From NCBI GenBank assembly GCA_034927345.1, contig JAYFQE010000019.1, positions 1 to 64,000 of the forward strand: 64,000 bases of DNA, written 5' to 3'. Source of the DNA: JAYFQE01 sp034927345 (lineage in GTDB: Bacteria > Bacillota > Clostridia > Saccharofermentanales > UBA5734). Position 1 is the stretch's first letter; each line of letters opens with the position of its first letter. Shown in pieces: positions 16,786 through 25,596 of the stretch. Below the pieces are notes generated by a model. The model was not told the origin of the DNA. It was given only the letters and a program-made list of their open reading frames with translations, and ran no database searches. The position numbers were made by a program, and so were the translations under genes.

Positions 16786-17580
16786 ATGAATTTTCTTGAA
16801 GCGCTGCTATATGGCCTGATTCAGGGCATTACTGAATTTTTGCCGGTTAGCAGTTCCGGCCATTTAAGCTTATTGGGCCGCATTTTACAGACCGATGAGG
16901 CAGCCATGATGTCCTTTACCACATTACTGCATATGGGTACGCTGATCGCGGTGTTTATCGTTATGCGCCGGGAGATCGGCGATATCCTACACGACATATT
17001 GGGCCCCCGGACCTGGCAGCTGGTTATCGCGACCATCCCGGCCGTTCTGGTTGCGGTTCTGCTGGGAGACTGGATCGATTCGCTTTTCGCCGGCAATACA
17101 CTGGGTTATGAATTTTTGATCACCGGCGTCATTCTGGCGTCGTCGCTCTGTGTGAAACAGAGCCGCGCGCCGCGTGACATCGGCTATAAAGAATCGTTGA
17201 TTGCCGGCGTCGGCCAGGCGGTGGCGATCGCTCCGGCCATATCGCGTTCCGGCACGACGCTGACCGCGCTCTTGTTTTGCGGCGTCGACCGCGACAAAGC
17301 CATCCGCTTTACTTTTCTGATGTCCATTCCGGCCATTTTGGGCGGTTTCGTCTTGGATTTGAAGGATATGATCCAGGGCCAGGGCGCCGCCTTGTCGTCT
17401 TTCGGAGCGGGTAACATCCTTGTAGGCGTAGCGGCCGCCGCGGTATCCGGCTGGCTGGCGATGAATTTCATGCTGCGCAAGCTGACGCGCCGCGGATTCC
17501 TTTATTGTGCCGTTTATGTCATTGCCCTGGGTATTCTGATCTTGATCGACCAGACCTTTACCCATTTTGTATTTGCATGA
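16786..17580 (+). CDS. uppP: Undecaprenyl-diphosphatase UppP (BacA)
   Basis: This membrane enzyme removes a phosphate from undecaprenyl diphosphate to recycle the lipid carrier of peptidoglycan and other wall polymers. The product is 264 aa with about eight hydrophobic segments. The two catalytic signatures are clear: GITEFLPVSSSGHL near the N-terminus and SRSGTTLTALL in the second half. The ATG at 16786 follows AAAGGGAGG; longer in-frame extension upstream lacks support. Its TGA overlaps the following ATG, so it is coupled to tsaD. Loss of this activity raises bacitracin sensitivity in other bacteria. Confidence 0.95.
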   Translation: MNFLEALLYGLIQGITEFLPVSSSGHLSLLGRILQTDEAAMMSFTTLLHMGTLIAVFIVMRREIGDILHDILGPRTWQLVIATIPAVLVAVLLGDWIDSLFAGNTLGYEFLITGVILASSLCVKQSRAPRDIGYKESLIAGVGQAVAIAPAISRSGTTLTALLFCGVDRDKAIRFTFLMSIPAILGGFVLDLKDMIQGQGAALSSFGAGNILVGVAAAAVSGWLAMNFMLRKLTRRGFLYCAVYVIALGILILIDQTFTHFVFA

Positions 17581-18659
17581 GCAGAACGGTGGGAAGCATG
17601 GAGCAGTTGAACATCGAGCCGAAACAAAGAACGCTCGTTCTGGGCATCGAATCGTCTTGTGATGAAACCGCGGCCTCGGTCGTTGCCGACGGCCGGACGA
17701 TCTTGTCTAATGTCATCGCTTCACAGGCGGATTTTCATAAGCAATTCGGCGGCGTTGTGCCGGAGATCGCGTCCCGCATGCATCTGGAAGCGATCCTGCC
17801 GGTTATCGATCAGGCGCTTGCTGAAGCCGGCGTCGGATTGGCGGACATCGATGTCATTGCCGTAACTTATGGACCGGGTCTGGTCGGAGCCTTGCTTGTC
17901 GGCTTAACAGCCGCCAAGAGCCTGGCTTTGGCCACGGGGAAGCCGCTGGTGGGCATCCATCACATTGCCGGCCACATCGCGGCCAATTATCTTGCCGATC
18001 CCCAGCTGGAGCCGCCGTTTCTGTGCCTGGTTGCCTCCGGCGGACACAGCCATCTGGTTTGGGTTGAAGATTATGAACACAATAAGGTCTTAGCCCGGAC
18101 GCGTGATGACGCGGCCGGCGAAGCTTTCGACAAGATCGCCCGGGCGATCGGCCTGGGGTATCCCGGCGGACCGCTTTTGGACCGGGCGGCGCAAGACGGC
18201 CGGACTCATGCGATCGAACTGCCGCGCACCCGTTTTGCCGACAGTCTGGATTTTTCCTTCAGCGGTTTGAAAACCGCTGCGTTGAACCAGCTGCATCATC
18301 TGGAGCAATTAGCCGCGAATCAAGGGAAAGTGTGGCAGGATCTGCTGCCGCTTGCCGATTTTGCCGCCAGCTTCCAACAGGCTGTGGTCGATGTGCTGGT
18401 CGATCATACCCTGCAGGCCGCGCAGCAGTATCGCGCAAGCCGTCTGGCCATCGCCGGCGGAGTGGCGGCCAATCGCTGCCTGCGGCGTTGTCTGGCGGCC
18501 GGCGCCGAGCGGCTGGATCTGCGGCTGACCTGCCCGCCTTTGATTTTATGTACCGACAATGCCGCCATGATCGCTTCCGCCGGGTTTTATGCCTATCGGG
18601 CCGGCCGGCGGGATGATCTGACCCTCAATGCGATCCCTTCCCTGGATCTGGAGGGTTGA
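17577..18659 (+). CDS. tsaD: tRNA N6-adenosine threonylcarbamoyltransferase TsaD
   Basis: TsaD transfers the threonylcarbamoyl group to A37 of ANN-decoding tRNAs, with TsaB and TsaE. The product is 360 aa with the ASKHA fold: LGIESSCDETAASVV at the N-terminus, the metal-binding HHIAGHIAANYL, LVASGGHS, and the late AGGVAANRCLR and DNAAMIA. All the metal and substrate landmarks are intact. Two starts are possible: ATG 17577, overlapping the uppP stop, or ATG 17598. Neither has an ideally spaced ribosome site, so coupling to uppP is likely. TsaB, TsaC and TsaE are not in the window. Confidence 0.95.
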   Translation: MSRTVGSMEQLNIEPKQRTLVLGIESSCDETAASVVADGRTILSNVIASQADFHKQFGGVVPEIASRMHLEAILPVIDQALAEAGVGLADIDVIAVTYGPGLVGALLVGLTAAKSLALATGKPLVGIHHIAGHIAANYLADPQLEPPFLCLVASGGHSHLVWVEDYEHNKVLARTRDDAAGEAFDKIARAIGLGYPGGPLLDRAAQDGRTHAIELPRTRFADSLDFSFSGLKTAALNQLHHLEQLAANQGKVWQDLLPLADFAASFQQAVVDVLVDHTLQAAQQYRASRLAIAGGVAANRCLRRCLAAGAERLDLRLTCPPLILCTDNAAMIASAGFYAYRAGRRDDLTLNAIPSLDLEG

Positions 18660-18725
18660 AACCGGTCTTCCCGGATCGTCGGATCCCTGTTTCGCGGACT
18701 GCATAATGGACTGCATATACAGAGT

Positions 18726-18846
18726 TGATTGTGGATTATTCATTATAACGACCGGTGGAAAAGTGGAAGGCTCAGAAAAAAAGCTTGAAAAATAAGCGTT
18801 AGACGTAGGTTATATGCAGGTAAAATGTGGAAAACTCTGTGGATAG
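18726..18846. promoter_or_regulatory. Cluster of DnaA-box-like sites and candidate smpB promoter
   Basis: Three 9-mers each one base away from the DnaA box TGTGGATAA occur in 120 bases: TGTGGATTA (18730-18738), TGTGGAAAA (18826-18834) and TGTGGATAG (18838-18846). A possible promoter for smpB is TTAGAC (18799-18804), a 16-base gap and TAAAAT (18821-18826). It overlaps the second box, so DnaA could in principle act on it. Nothing else coding is seen between tsaD and smpB. Confidence 0.3.
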
Positions 18847-18891
18847 TGTGTATAAACGCTTGCATAAACGCCTTTTAGCGGAGGTAATTTC

Positions 18892-19368
18892 ATGGTTCAG
18901 CAAAAAAGCAGCAAATTGATAGCGGAGAACCGCAAAGCCTATCATGAGTATTTTATTGAAGAGCGGATGGAAGCCGGTCTGGAATTAACCGGCACCGAAG
19001 TCAAATCCATTCGTCAAGGCAAGGTCAATTTAAACGACAGCTACGCGGCGATCGAAGCAGGCGAACTGTGGCTGCACAACATGCATATCAGTCCTTATGA
19101 GCAGGGGAACCGTTACAATCAGGATCCCATGCGCAATCGGCGACTGCTGATGCACAAGCGGGAGATCCTGCGCCTCTTCGGCATTATCCGTCAGGAAGGC
19201 ATGACCTTGATCCCGACGCGCCTTTATTTTAAAGAGGGTCGGGTTAAAGTCGAAATCAGCCTGGCGCGCGGCAAAAAGAACTATGACAAGCGGGACAGCG
19301 AATCCAAAAAGCAAGCCGAGCGCGAGATCGAGAAGCGGCTCAAGGAACGTGGGCGTCAAAGCGAATAA
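18892..19368 (+). CDS. smpB: SsrA-binding protein SmpB
   Basis: SmpB binds tmRNA and delivers it to stalled ribosomes for trans-translation. The product is 158 aa, the usual length. It has the OB-fold core (EERMEAGLELTGTEVKSIR), the conserved NLNDSYAAI and HISPYEQGN segments, and LARGKKNYDKR. A Lys/Arg-rich C-terminal tail enters the mRNA channel. The ATG follows GCGGAGG. Its RNA partner ssrA lies about 18 kb away in this window, whereas in many genomes the two are adjacent. It converges on the DUF3048 gene with a 21-base gap. Confidence 0.96.
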   Translation: MVQQKSSKLIAENRKAYHEYFIEERMEAGLELTGTEVKSIRQGKVNLNDSYAAIEAGELWLHNMHISPYEQGNRYNQDPMRNRRLLMHKREILRLFGIIRQEGMTLIPTRLYFKEGRVKVEISLARGKKNYDKRDSESKKQAEREIEKRLKERGRQSE

Positions 19369-19389
19369 CAGCTCCGGCGATCGGGCGGA

Positions 19390-20562
19390 TCAGGAGTCAA
19401 AACGAATGGCGCGGGAGCTGGAAATAATGCCGATATAGCTTTTTCCGGTGTTGACGGTCAGCTCGCTGCCGTCGGCCCGGGTGAAAACAAAGGGATCGGC
19501 GGCAGCGCCCTTGCGCCAGGTGATCGGCTGATATCGGCCGCCGGAGAGGTAAAAGCCCTGGCCGCCGGAAAGATCGGCATTACGGAGAATCGTTCCTTCG
19601 TAGGATGAGATTGTCGTCTGAAGCAGAAAAACATTGGTAAATCGCAGCGGCTCGCCGGTTGCCTGATCGATCTGAGCCGCGCCGAATTCGCCTTTGGCAT
19701 ATTGCCGGCGTTCGGCGTTGTAGGTGAACGTCGCCGTAACATAATTGGAATAGGGAACGGTTATTTGATTGGCGTCTGACCCGGCCGCCGCCTGAAAATC
19801 GCCGTTAAACCGGAAAGCCGGCTTTTGGCCGTCGCGCAGCGTAGTCCGGAATGATCCGTCTGCCCATAAGGCGGTCAGCTTTTCGCCGCTTGTCTTGACG
19901 CTGTGTTCTTTGCCGCGTTCCTTTTGCCACGCGGCGTCGCGCCAATAGGCGGCCGGATAATTCCCCAGTTCGATGTGAGTGGCATCCTGGCTCGCGAACT
20001 GCTCCACGGCCGCGTAGGAAGCGCCAATGTGTACGAGAACGGCGTCCAGGCCGCCGGCATAATCGATGTAGTTATGACGGGCGCTGCGGATCGAGCCCAG
20101 TTCAGGAATCGCCGCCACATCGGCAAAAACGGCCATCAGCCGGGTGATGCCGCCTTCAACTTCCATTTCGTAGATCAAGTCGGCCTGACTGACGCCGATC
20201 TGGGGCAAAGCCTTCTTGATATTGTTGATCATCACGGCAACCGGCCGTTGACCGGCTGATTCCGGCCTCAGCAAGGGTTCGCCGGTCAATGGATTCAACA
20301 AAGCACCCGGCGCGGCGCCTGTTTCGGTTGATATCCCGGAAGACGACGCAGCCGTCGTATCGGCCGGCTCTGTCGTGGCGGATGTTACTGCGTCGGTTGG
20401 CGCCGCGGTTGTCATAAGGGTCGGTGAACCGCTGGCGTCCGATTCCAGGTTTCCGGACTGGCAAGCGGAAGCTCCCAGAAGATATAGGCCGATTAAGCCG
20501 GCCAGAATCAACGAAAGCAGATTGACGGTCGTTTTACAATTGCGGACTGCTGTTTTTCTCAT
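19390..20562 (-). CDS. DUF3048 (YerB-like) lipoprotein
   Basis: This 390-aa exported lipoprotein has a basic N-terminus, a hydrophobic signal and a lipobox (LLGASAC), so it is probably anchored in the membrane by its Cys. A Ser/Thr/Ala-rich linker follows. The DUF3048 domain begins RPVAVMINNIKKALPQIGVS and shows DLIYEMEVEGGITRLMAVF and GSIRSARHNYIDYA. The Bacillus homologue YerB is a wall-associated protein of unknown function. The ATG at 20562 has GAGGTG 6 bases upstream, which decides it over an ATG at 20595. It follows the YdcF-like gene by 29 bases, so the two probably form an operon. Confidence 0.88.
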   Translation of the reverse strand: MRKTAVRNCKTTVNLLSLILAGLIGLYLLGASACQSGNLESDASGSPTLMTTAAPTDAVTSATTEPADTTAASSSGISTETGAAPGALLNPLTGEPLLRPESAGQRPVAVMINNIKKALPQIGVSQADLIYEMEVEGGITRLMAVFADVAAIPELGSIRSARHNYIDYAGGLDAVLVHIGASYAAVEQFASQDATHIELGNYPAAYWRDAAWQKERGKEHSVKTSGEKLTALWADGSFRTTLRDGQKPAFRFNGDFQAAAGSDANQITVPYSNYVTATFTYNAERRQYAKGEFGAAQIDQATGEPLRFTNVFLLQTTISSYEGTILRNADLSGGQGFYLSGGRYQPITWRKGAAADPFVFTRADGSELTVNTGKSYIGIISSSRAIRFDS

Positions 20563-20591
20563 CTTACGCACCTCATTGTTGAATCGGATGT

Positions 20592-21365
20592 TCAATAACC
20601 CAAAATATGATAACGGGCGACAGCCAGATATTCACGGAGAAAATCGCCGGGCAGCAGGTACCACAGCGTCGGCGCGCCGAGGCCTGAAGCCTTGAAACCG
20701 AGCGTATTGGCCTGGCAGACGGTCCGGTAGACATGATAATCGGAGGTTGCGATACAAACCGGCAGACGGGTTTCATCCTTGCCGGAACCGCGCGTCAGAA
20801 GCAAACTGCGGGCGTTGACAAGATTCTCACGGGTGCTGACCGATTGATCGTCCAGCAGGATTTGCGCGGCGGGAACACCGCGTTCTTCCAGATAACGGGC
20901 CATCGCCTGGGCTTCCGGGACGGTTTCATCCGGACCCTGGCCGCCGCAGACCACGATCAGGAGTTCGGGCCTGGCGCGCCAGTAATCGAGCGCCGTATCC
21001 AGACGCGCGGCCAGCAGCGCGCTGACCAGGTCGCCGCGCAGGCCGGCGCCGGGGACGATGATCGCCTGACAATCGGCCGTCGGCTTTTCTTGCAGCTGCC
21101 TGACCATCAGGCCGGCTACAAATCCGCCGCTGAGCAGCAGAATGCCATAACCGGCGATCAGGGCGACTTTGACGCCGAGCCAAAAACCGCGCCGGGTTAA
21201 ATGCTGCAGCGGCCGGTAAAATAACCCCCAGAGCAGCAGCGGCAAACCGATTATGGCCGGTAAAACGACCGCCAGGCTGAAATTAACGCGAGTGACGACT
21301 AACAGGGAATTGAGAAGCAAACAGACGCCTGTCAGGATCAAGATCAACCGCAAGAAGAAACGCAT
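20592..21365 (-). CDS. YdcF/SanA-like DUF218 membrane protein
   Basis: This 257-aa protein has three or four hydrophobic segments in its first 90 residues and then a DUF218 domain. The domain shows AIIVPGAGLRGD, LIVVCGGQG, MARYLEERGVPAAQILLDDQSVSTRENLVNA split by variable loops, and the late TSDYHVYRT. DUF218 proteins act in envelope or wall-lipid metabolism, and exact substrates are mostly unknown. SanA in enteric bacteria affects vancomycin sensitivity. The start ATG follows AAAGGA. It is the first gene of a two-gene operon with DUF3048. Confidence 0.88.
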   Translation of the reverse strand: MRFFLRLILILTGVCLLLNSLLVVTRVNFSLAVVLPAIIGLPLLLWGLFYRPLQHLTRRGFWLGVKVALIAGYGILLLSGGFVAGLMVRQLQEKPTADCQAIIVPGAGLRGDLVSALLAARLDTALDYWRARPELLIVVCGGQGPDETVPEAQAMARYLEERGVPAAQILLDDQSVSTRENLVNARSLLLTRGSGKDETRLPVCIATSDYHVYRTVCQANTLGFKASGLGAPTLWYLLPGDFLREYLAVARYHILGY

Positions 21366-21423
21366 TCGGAATATCCTTTCTTATCTGACAGATTCCACAG
21401 GAATCGGTCCGGTTACACAGAAT

Positions 21424-21451
21424 ATTCTATCACAAAATACCCCTCTGTCAG
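21424..21451 (-). promoter_or_regulatory. Promoter of the ydcF-like/DUF3048 operon
   Basis: On the minus strand CTGACA (-35, 21451-21446), a 16-base gap and TAGAAT (-10, 21429-21424) with TGA just upstream of the hexamer form a good extended promoter, about 55 bases before the ATG. Confidence 0.55.
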
Positions 21452-21455
21452 TGCC

Positions 21456-21484
21456 TTGCGTGGATATCATGCAACGGTTAAAAT
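21456..21484 (+). promoter_or_regulatory. Promoter of the DUF4956 gene
   Basis: TTGCGT (21456-21461), a 17-base gap and TAAAAT (21479-21484). It is back to back with the ydcF-side promoter and leaves a leader of about 70 bases before the ATG at 21564. Confidence 0.4.
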
Positions 21485-21563
21485 GATTGTATAGATTTGT
21501 CGCTCAACTTTCCCGCAGACTTTTGAGCGTTTATCTCGGCTCCGTGAAAGGAGGTGAAAGTCC

Positions 21564-22295
21564 ATGAATGCAATGGTATTCAACATGATACAGATTAGGC
21601 TGCCGCTGCTGTCGCTTTCTGCCGCGCGGAAACTGGATTGGAATACCTGGATTCATTTACCTTCAACTCTATCGCGCGAACACGCCGCCTGGCTGAATCT
21701 GATTTTGATTCTGCTGGCTTCGGCTATCGGCGGCGCCATTATCTTTGCCTTCTGCCGGTATTATTATCGCGGCGTACCGATTACCAGCAATCTGGATCCT
21801 TCGCTGATTCCGGCCTCCGTGCTGTCGCCTGTAATTTTTTACCAGTCTTCCGGCTGGCCGGCCCTGCCGATCTGTCTGGTTGCCGTGTTGGGTTTTATTC
21901 ATTTTCGAACGGTCATCAACGACCCCATCGATGTTATGTTTGTTTTCTGGACGATCTTGTCCGGCTTGCTGATCGGCGCCGGATTTCCGCTGCCGGTTTT
22001 ATTGCTGGATGTGATGATCAGTCTGGTTGGCCTGATCTGGACCGGCCGGCGCTCATCCAGACTGGTTTATCTGCTGATTATCCGATATGAGCCGCGTATC
22101 GGCGAATCGTTGATGAAGATGCTGCAGCCGCTGCATGGTAAAGTGCGCTCCCAGTTCGAGCGTAATGGCATGATCGATTTGTCTGTCGAAGTTCGTCTGC
22201 GATACATCAGCCTGGCTCTGGTTGATAAAATAACCGCCATGGAAGGCGTGCATAACGCCGTTATGGTCAGCAATGACGGCAACCCCGGCTTTTAG
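21564..22295 (+). CDS. DUF4956-type membrane protein
   Basis: This 243-aa protein has about four membrane helices in residues 40-160 and a cytoplasmic C-terminal domain of about 80 residues. The core FRTVINDPIDVMFVFWTI followed by GAGFPLPVL matches the DUF4956 family, which is often found near polyphosphate or exopolysaccharide genes. No function is established. The C-terminal part (VRLRYISLALVDKITAMEGVHNAV) resembles a small ferredoxin-like or MgtC-type domain. The ATG has a near-perfect AAAGGAGGTG upstream. Confidence 0.7.
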   Translation: MNAMVFNMIQIRLPLLSLSAARKLDWNTWIHLPSTLSREHAAWLNLILILLASAIGGAIIFAFCRYYYRGVPITSNLDPSLIPASVLSPVIFYQSSGWPALPICLVAVLGFIHFRTVINDPIDVMFVFWTILSGLLIGAGFPLPVLLLDVMISLVGLIWTGRRSSRLVYLLIIRYEPRIGESLMKMLQPLHGKVRSQFERNGMIDLSVEVRLRYISLALVDKITAMEGVHNAVMVSNDGNPGF

Positions 22296-22339
22296 CGCCG
22301 TCCAGCGGTCGGCGGCGCTCCGAATCCATGCCGCACACA

Positions 22340-22368
22340 TTGGCGCAGACGGCATTTTATGATAGAAT
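22340..22368 (+). promoter_or_regulatory. Promoter of the zinc-ribbon gene
   Basis: TTGGCG (22340-22345), a 17-base gap and TAGAAT (22363-22368) preceded by TGA. The -10 is the same TGATAGAAT seen before the ydcF-like gene. Confidence 0.5.
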
Positions 22369-22404
22369 GAAGCTCATCCCAAAGAAGTACAAGGAGGCGT
22401 AGGA

Positions 22405-22902
22405 ATGGCGTTTTTTCAGGATCTTGGCAAGAAAATATCGAATGTCGCCCAGGACGCGTCGAAAAAAACCGGAGATATGATTGAGATCGGTAAATTAAAT
22501 GCGGCGATTTCATCAGATAAGAAAGCAATAGAGGATCTCTACCATAAAATCGGCGCCGCGGTTTATCATTTGCACACCGCCGGCGAGAATCTTCCCGACG
22601 CGCTGACCGCGGATCTGCAGGCCGTAACCGGCAAACAGGCGGATATTGCCGCGCTGGAACAGAAAATTGCCGATATCAAGGTCGAAGAAGAAAAGGCGAA
22701 GGAAGCGGAAAGCGCTTCTGCCGCGCAGCCGTCGCCGGCCGCCGCGGAAGCTGAACCCGCGCCGGCGCCCGCAGCCTCGGCGGCAGCCGCCGAAACGCCG
22801 GCAGCGCCGGAAGCTTCTCAAACCGTACATTATTGCACCGGCTGCGGCGCTGTTCTCGAACCCGGCATGCGTTTTTGCGGTTCTTGCGGACAGAAGGTCT
22901 GA
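22405..22902 (+). CDS. Coiled-coil protein with C-terminal zinc ribbon
   Basis: This 165-aa protein has no membrane segment. Its N-terminal half is a helical coiled coil (residues 1-95, KLNAAISSDKKAIEDLYHKIG). An Ala/Pro/Glu-rich linker follows (100-140). It ends in a four-cysteine zinc ribbon (CTGCGAVLEPGMRFCGSC). Proteins of this plan are common in Clostridia and often annotated only as zinc-ribbon proteins. The role is unknown. The next gene begins one base after its stop, so the two are probably translated together. Confidence 0.75.
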   Translation: MAFFQDLGKKISNVAQDASKKTGDMIEIGKLNAAISSDKKAIEDLYHKIGAAVYHLHTAGENLPDALTADLQAVTGKQADIAALEQKIADIKVEEEKAKEAESASAAQPSPAAAEAEPAPAPAASAAAAETPAAPEASQTVHYCTGCGAVLEPGMRFCGSCGQKV

Positions 22903-22903
22903 T

Positions 22904-23251
22904 ATGAAAACATTGATCCATCTGGCTTCCTGCATCGGCGCGATATTTCTGCTGCAGGCTCTGCTGCCGCAGGACGTTCACTATGCAAACGTTACGGTTG
23001 CCTTAACCACCGGCGTTATTTTATGGCTGATCAATATCCTGATCCGGCCGATCATCAAGGTTATCACCCTGCCGATTACCTTGCTGACGCTTGGCCTTTT
23101 CAGTCTTGTCATCAATACGCTGATGGTTATGCTGGCGGATTATCTGGTCGACGCAATCAGCTTCGGCGGCTTCCTCCCGAGTTTTTTCCTGGCTTTGATG
23201 GTATCGGTGCTGCAGGTTGTTCTCAGCGGCCTTTTCCATGAAAATCACTGA
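22904..23251 (+). CDS. YvlD/phage-holin-4-type small membrane protein
   Basis: This 115-aa protein has four hydrophobic segments that nearly fill the sequence. The ILIRPIIKVITLPITLLTLG block is the hallmark of the PF04020 family (YvlD, also called phage holin family 4). Chromosomal members without other phage genes, as here, are thought to serve envelope stress rather than lysis. The start ATG is set just after the zinc-ribbon stop, with AAGGTC as ribosome site. No lysin or phage gene is nearby, so a prophage origin is unlikely. Confidence 0.82.
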   Translation: MKTLIHLASCIGAIFLLQALLPQDVHYANVTVALTTGVILWLINILIRPIIKVITLPITLLTLGLFSLVINTLMVMLADYLVDAISFGGFLPSFFLALMVSVLQVVLSGLFHENH

Positions 23252-23272
23252 AGCGAATCAGGTGACGGAAAA

Positions 23273-24397
23273 ATGAGGCGAAGCTATTCGGTTCCGTCAA
23301 AAAACCGGATACAAGCGGACAATTCGGCCGACAACGGCTCCCGCCGGACCGGCCGCGCTTTTGGCTATATCTTTCTGGCCGTAGTCGGTCTGATCATGGG
23401 TGTCATCTTATATATTTTCCTGGTTTTGGGACAATCGCTCCGGACTCAGATCAACATCGTCGACGCGGTCAATTTCCAGCCGATTTCTCTCGATAATATC
23501 CAACTGACCGAAAACAGCAGCAATACCGTCTCCTGGGGCGAGGGCGGCCGGACCCGGGTTTATGTTCATCCGGATTTTCCGATCATTAAAATCGATCAGA
23601 AAGATCCCGACATCGAGAATGTCCTGGTCTTCGGCGTGGATGCCCGGACCGCCGACGATGTGGTTTGCCGGGCGGACAGCCTGATCCTGGTGACGATCGA
23701 CCGCAAGTACAAAGCGATCAAGCTGACTTCTGTTATGCGTGATTCGCAGGTCGATATCAAAGGCCGCAGCGACCCCGATCGCATCAACGCGGCTTATGCC
23801 TACGGCGGCGTCGGCCTTTTGATCAATACGTTGAATGAGACTATGGACCTGGACATCCAGCGTTTTGCCATGTTCGATTTCTGGAGCGCCGCATCGTTGA
23901 TCGACGCGGTCGGCGGCATTGAAATCCAGGTGACACAAGAAGAAGTTCCTTATACCAATCAAAGCATTCAAGAACAGAACCAACTGGTTCCGGAAGCCAG
24001 CCAGTCGCCCTATCTGGAAAAAGCCGGCCTTTTGAAGCTGGACGGCCGCCAGGCGGTCGCCTGGGCGAGAATCCGCAAACTGGATTCCGATTATGTACGC
24101 ACCAGCCGGCAGCGTACGGTTATGGTCACCTTGCTGCGCCAGGTCTCCAAATCCCAGCTTTCGACGCTGCTCGGCATGGCAAACGGCGGACTCAATGCTT
24201 TTGAAACCAATATGGGCAGTTCCGACATGATCCGGATCGGCCTGAACGCGATTCCGCTGACCAGCCGGATTTTTGAATACCGGGTGCCGGAAGACGGCCT
24301 GTACACGGTCAATCCTGATCCCTGGATGATGATTGTCGACTGGGAGCAGCAAACCAGGGCTTTACATGAATTTATATGGGGCGATCCATCACATTAG
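23273..24397 (+). CDS. LytR-CpsA-Psr family cell-wall polymer ligase
   Basis: LCP proteins attach teichoic-acid-like or capsular polymers from undecaprenyl carriers to peptidoglycan outside the membrane. The product is 374 aa. It has a basic N-terminus, one membrane helix (residues 28-52) and an extracellular LCP domain. Key segments are LVFGVDART, RADSLILVTIDRK, KLTSVMRDSQVDI, RINAAYAYGG and the late AWARIRKLDSDYVRTSRQR, with the phosphate-binding Arg and Asp residues kept. It fits with uppP and the O-antigen-ligase-like gene in the same window. Start ATG follows AGGTGA. Confidence 0.92.
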   Translation: MRRSYSVPSKNRIQADNSADNGSRRTGRAFGYIFLAVVGLIMGVILYIFLVLGQSLRTQINIVDAVNFQPISLDNIQLTENSSNTVSWGEGGRTRVYVHPDFPIIKIDQKDPDIENVLVFGVDARTADDVVCRADSLILVTIDRKYKAIKLTSVMRDSQVDIKGRSDPDRINAAYAYGGVGLLINTLNETMDLDIQRFAMFDFWSAASLIDAVGGIEIQVTQEEVPYTNQSIQEQNQLVPEASQSPYLEKAGLLKLDGRQAVAWARIRKLDSDYVRTSRQRTVMVTLLRQVSKSQLSTLLGMANGGLNAFETNMGSSDMIRIGLNAIPLTSRIFEYRVPEDGLYTVNPDPWMMIVDWEQQTRALHEFIWGDPSH

Positions 24398-24415
24398 GCG
24401 CCGGGAGGAATAACA

Positions 24416-25384
24416 TTGGCAAAATCGATCGCATTGGCCTTATTGCATCAAGGCCTGGTTCGGACGAAAAACGAAGATAATCTTTATGTGCTGGATTCTT
24501 GGGTTCCTATCGGCGACAATCGCGAATTTGAACGTTCCGCCGCCAGCAGCGATCCGCTGCAGTTTTATGCCGTAACCGACGGCATGGGCGGCAGCGGTAT
24601 TGGCGACCTGGCCGCGCAGACCGTTTTGCAACTTTTAGATCAACAGCGCCGGCAATTGCACCCCGGATCACGGTTCGATTTTGTATCTTTCGCCCGCGAT
24701 TTTGTTGACCGCGCCAATCGCGAGGTCTGCCGTATTCTGGCGCCATATCAGGGCCTTCCGGTCGGCACCACGTTTTCTATGCTGGTTGTCGAACACGAAA
24801 CCGCCTATACGGTCAGCCTGGGCAACAGCCGGGTTTATCTCTACCGCGACAATCAGCTGTACCGGCTGACGGAAGACCACATCAACACTATGCCGGATCG
24901 GCGCCAGCTAACCCGCTATCTGGGCTTATTTCAGGATGACGCGATGGTTGACGCCGAGAATATGACCCGTACCGCTTTAAACAAAGGAGATATTTTTCTT
25001 TTAGTCAGCGACGGCATAACCGACTACCTGACGGATGAAAACATCGCCGGCCGCCTGGCGGCGCCGGTCGCTTTTGTTCAGCAGATCCGCCAGCTGCGCA
25101 ATCTGGCTCTTGAAGCAGGCGGCGGCGACAATATATCCCTGATCGGCGTTAAAATCCAGAATCCGTCCGCCCGGGAACCGGCCGGCAGCGACGCTGCGCG
25201 AATGACGGGAGGACATCGCCCGCCCAAGATCCGCGGCGATGCCGCCGCTTTGCCGAACAGCCGTCAACACCGCTGGCTGCGGCCTTTGCTATTTTTTCTG
25301 CTCTTCATTTTATTAGGCCTTTTACTCGGTAAATTAATCTTTTCACTGCCCGGCTGGATCAACAGTCTGCTCGGTCATTCCTGA
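24416..25384 (+). CDS. PP2C-family protein phosphatase with C-terminal membrane anchor
   Basis: This 322-aa Mg/Mn-dependent Ser/Thr phosphatase shows the PP2C motifs in order: RTKNEDN, VTDGMGGSGIGD, GTTFSMLVVE, SLGNSRVYLYR, LTEDH, LLVSDGITDYL and GGGDNISLIGVKI. The metal-binding Asp residues are intact. A polar linker and a single membrane helix (about residues 290-312) end the chain, so the catalytic part faces the cytoplasm. The start is TTG with GGGAGG 7 bases upstream. No Hanks-type kinase partner is in the window. It lies 18 bases after the LCP gene. Confidence 0.9.
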   Translation: MAKSIALALLHQGLVRTKNEDNLYVLDSWVPIGDNREFERSAASSDPLQFYAVTDGMGGSGIGDLAAQTVLQLLDQQRRQLHPGSRFDFVSFARDFVDRANREVCRILAPYQGLPVGTTFSMLVVEHETAYTVSLGNSRVYLYRDNQLYRLTEDHINTMPDRRQLTRYLGLFQDDAMVDAENMTRTALNKGDIFLLVSDGITDYLTDENIAGRLAAPVAFVQQIRQLRNLALEAGGGDNISLIGVKIQNPSAREPAGSDAARMTGGHRPPKIRGDAAALPNSRQHRWLRPLLFFLLFILLGLLLGKLIFSLPGWINSLLGHS

Positions 25385-25408
25385 TCTTTATGGTCATCGA
25401 GGATCCAG

Positions 25409-25442
25409 AGGCACATACCATAGGTATCGTGCCTTTTTTTTC
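25409..25442 (+). terminator. Intrinsic terminator after the phosphatase gene
   Basis: AGGCACATACC and GGTATCGTGCCT pair with one bulge around an ATA loop, followed by eight T. It closes the transcript running from the zinc-ribbon gene. Confidence 0.85.
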
Positions 25443-25596
25443 ATTAAAATTGGCGAAATTGCGAATTATTTGTAAATGGCCCGGAAAAATATTCTTGGAT
25501 TTGAATTTTATTGTTATATTATCTCCTATGCCGTGATAAAATAAGCAGTGAGAAAAATGAGTCGGCGCAGACTGAATGATTAAGGAGTCTTACCAG

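Noticed and set aside
22646..22903. Upstream extension of the YvlD-like gene through the zinc-ribbon gene
   Set aside because: It is an Arg-rich out-of-frame shadow; the real start is the ATG at 22904.
22904..23251. Holin from a prophage
   Set aside because: No lysin, tail, portal or integrase gene nearby; the family is common in chromosomes.
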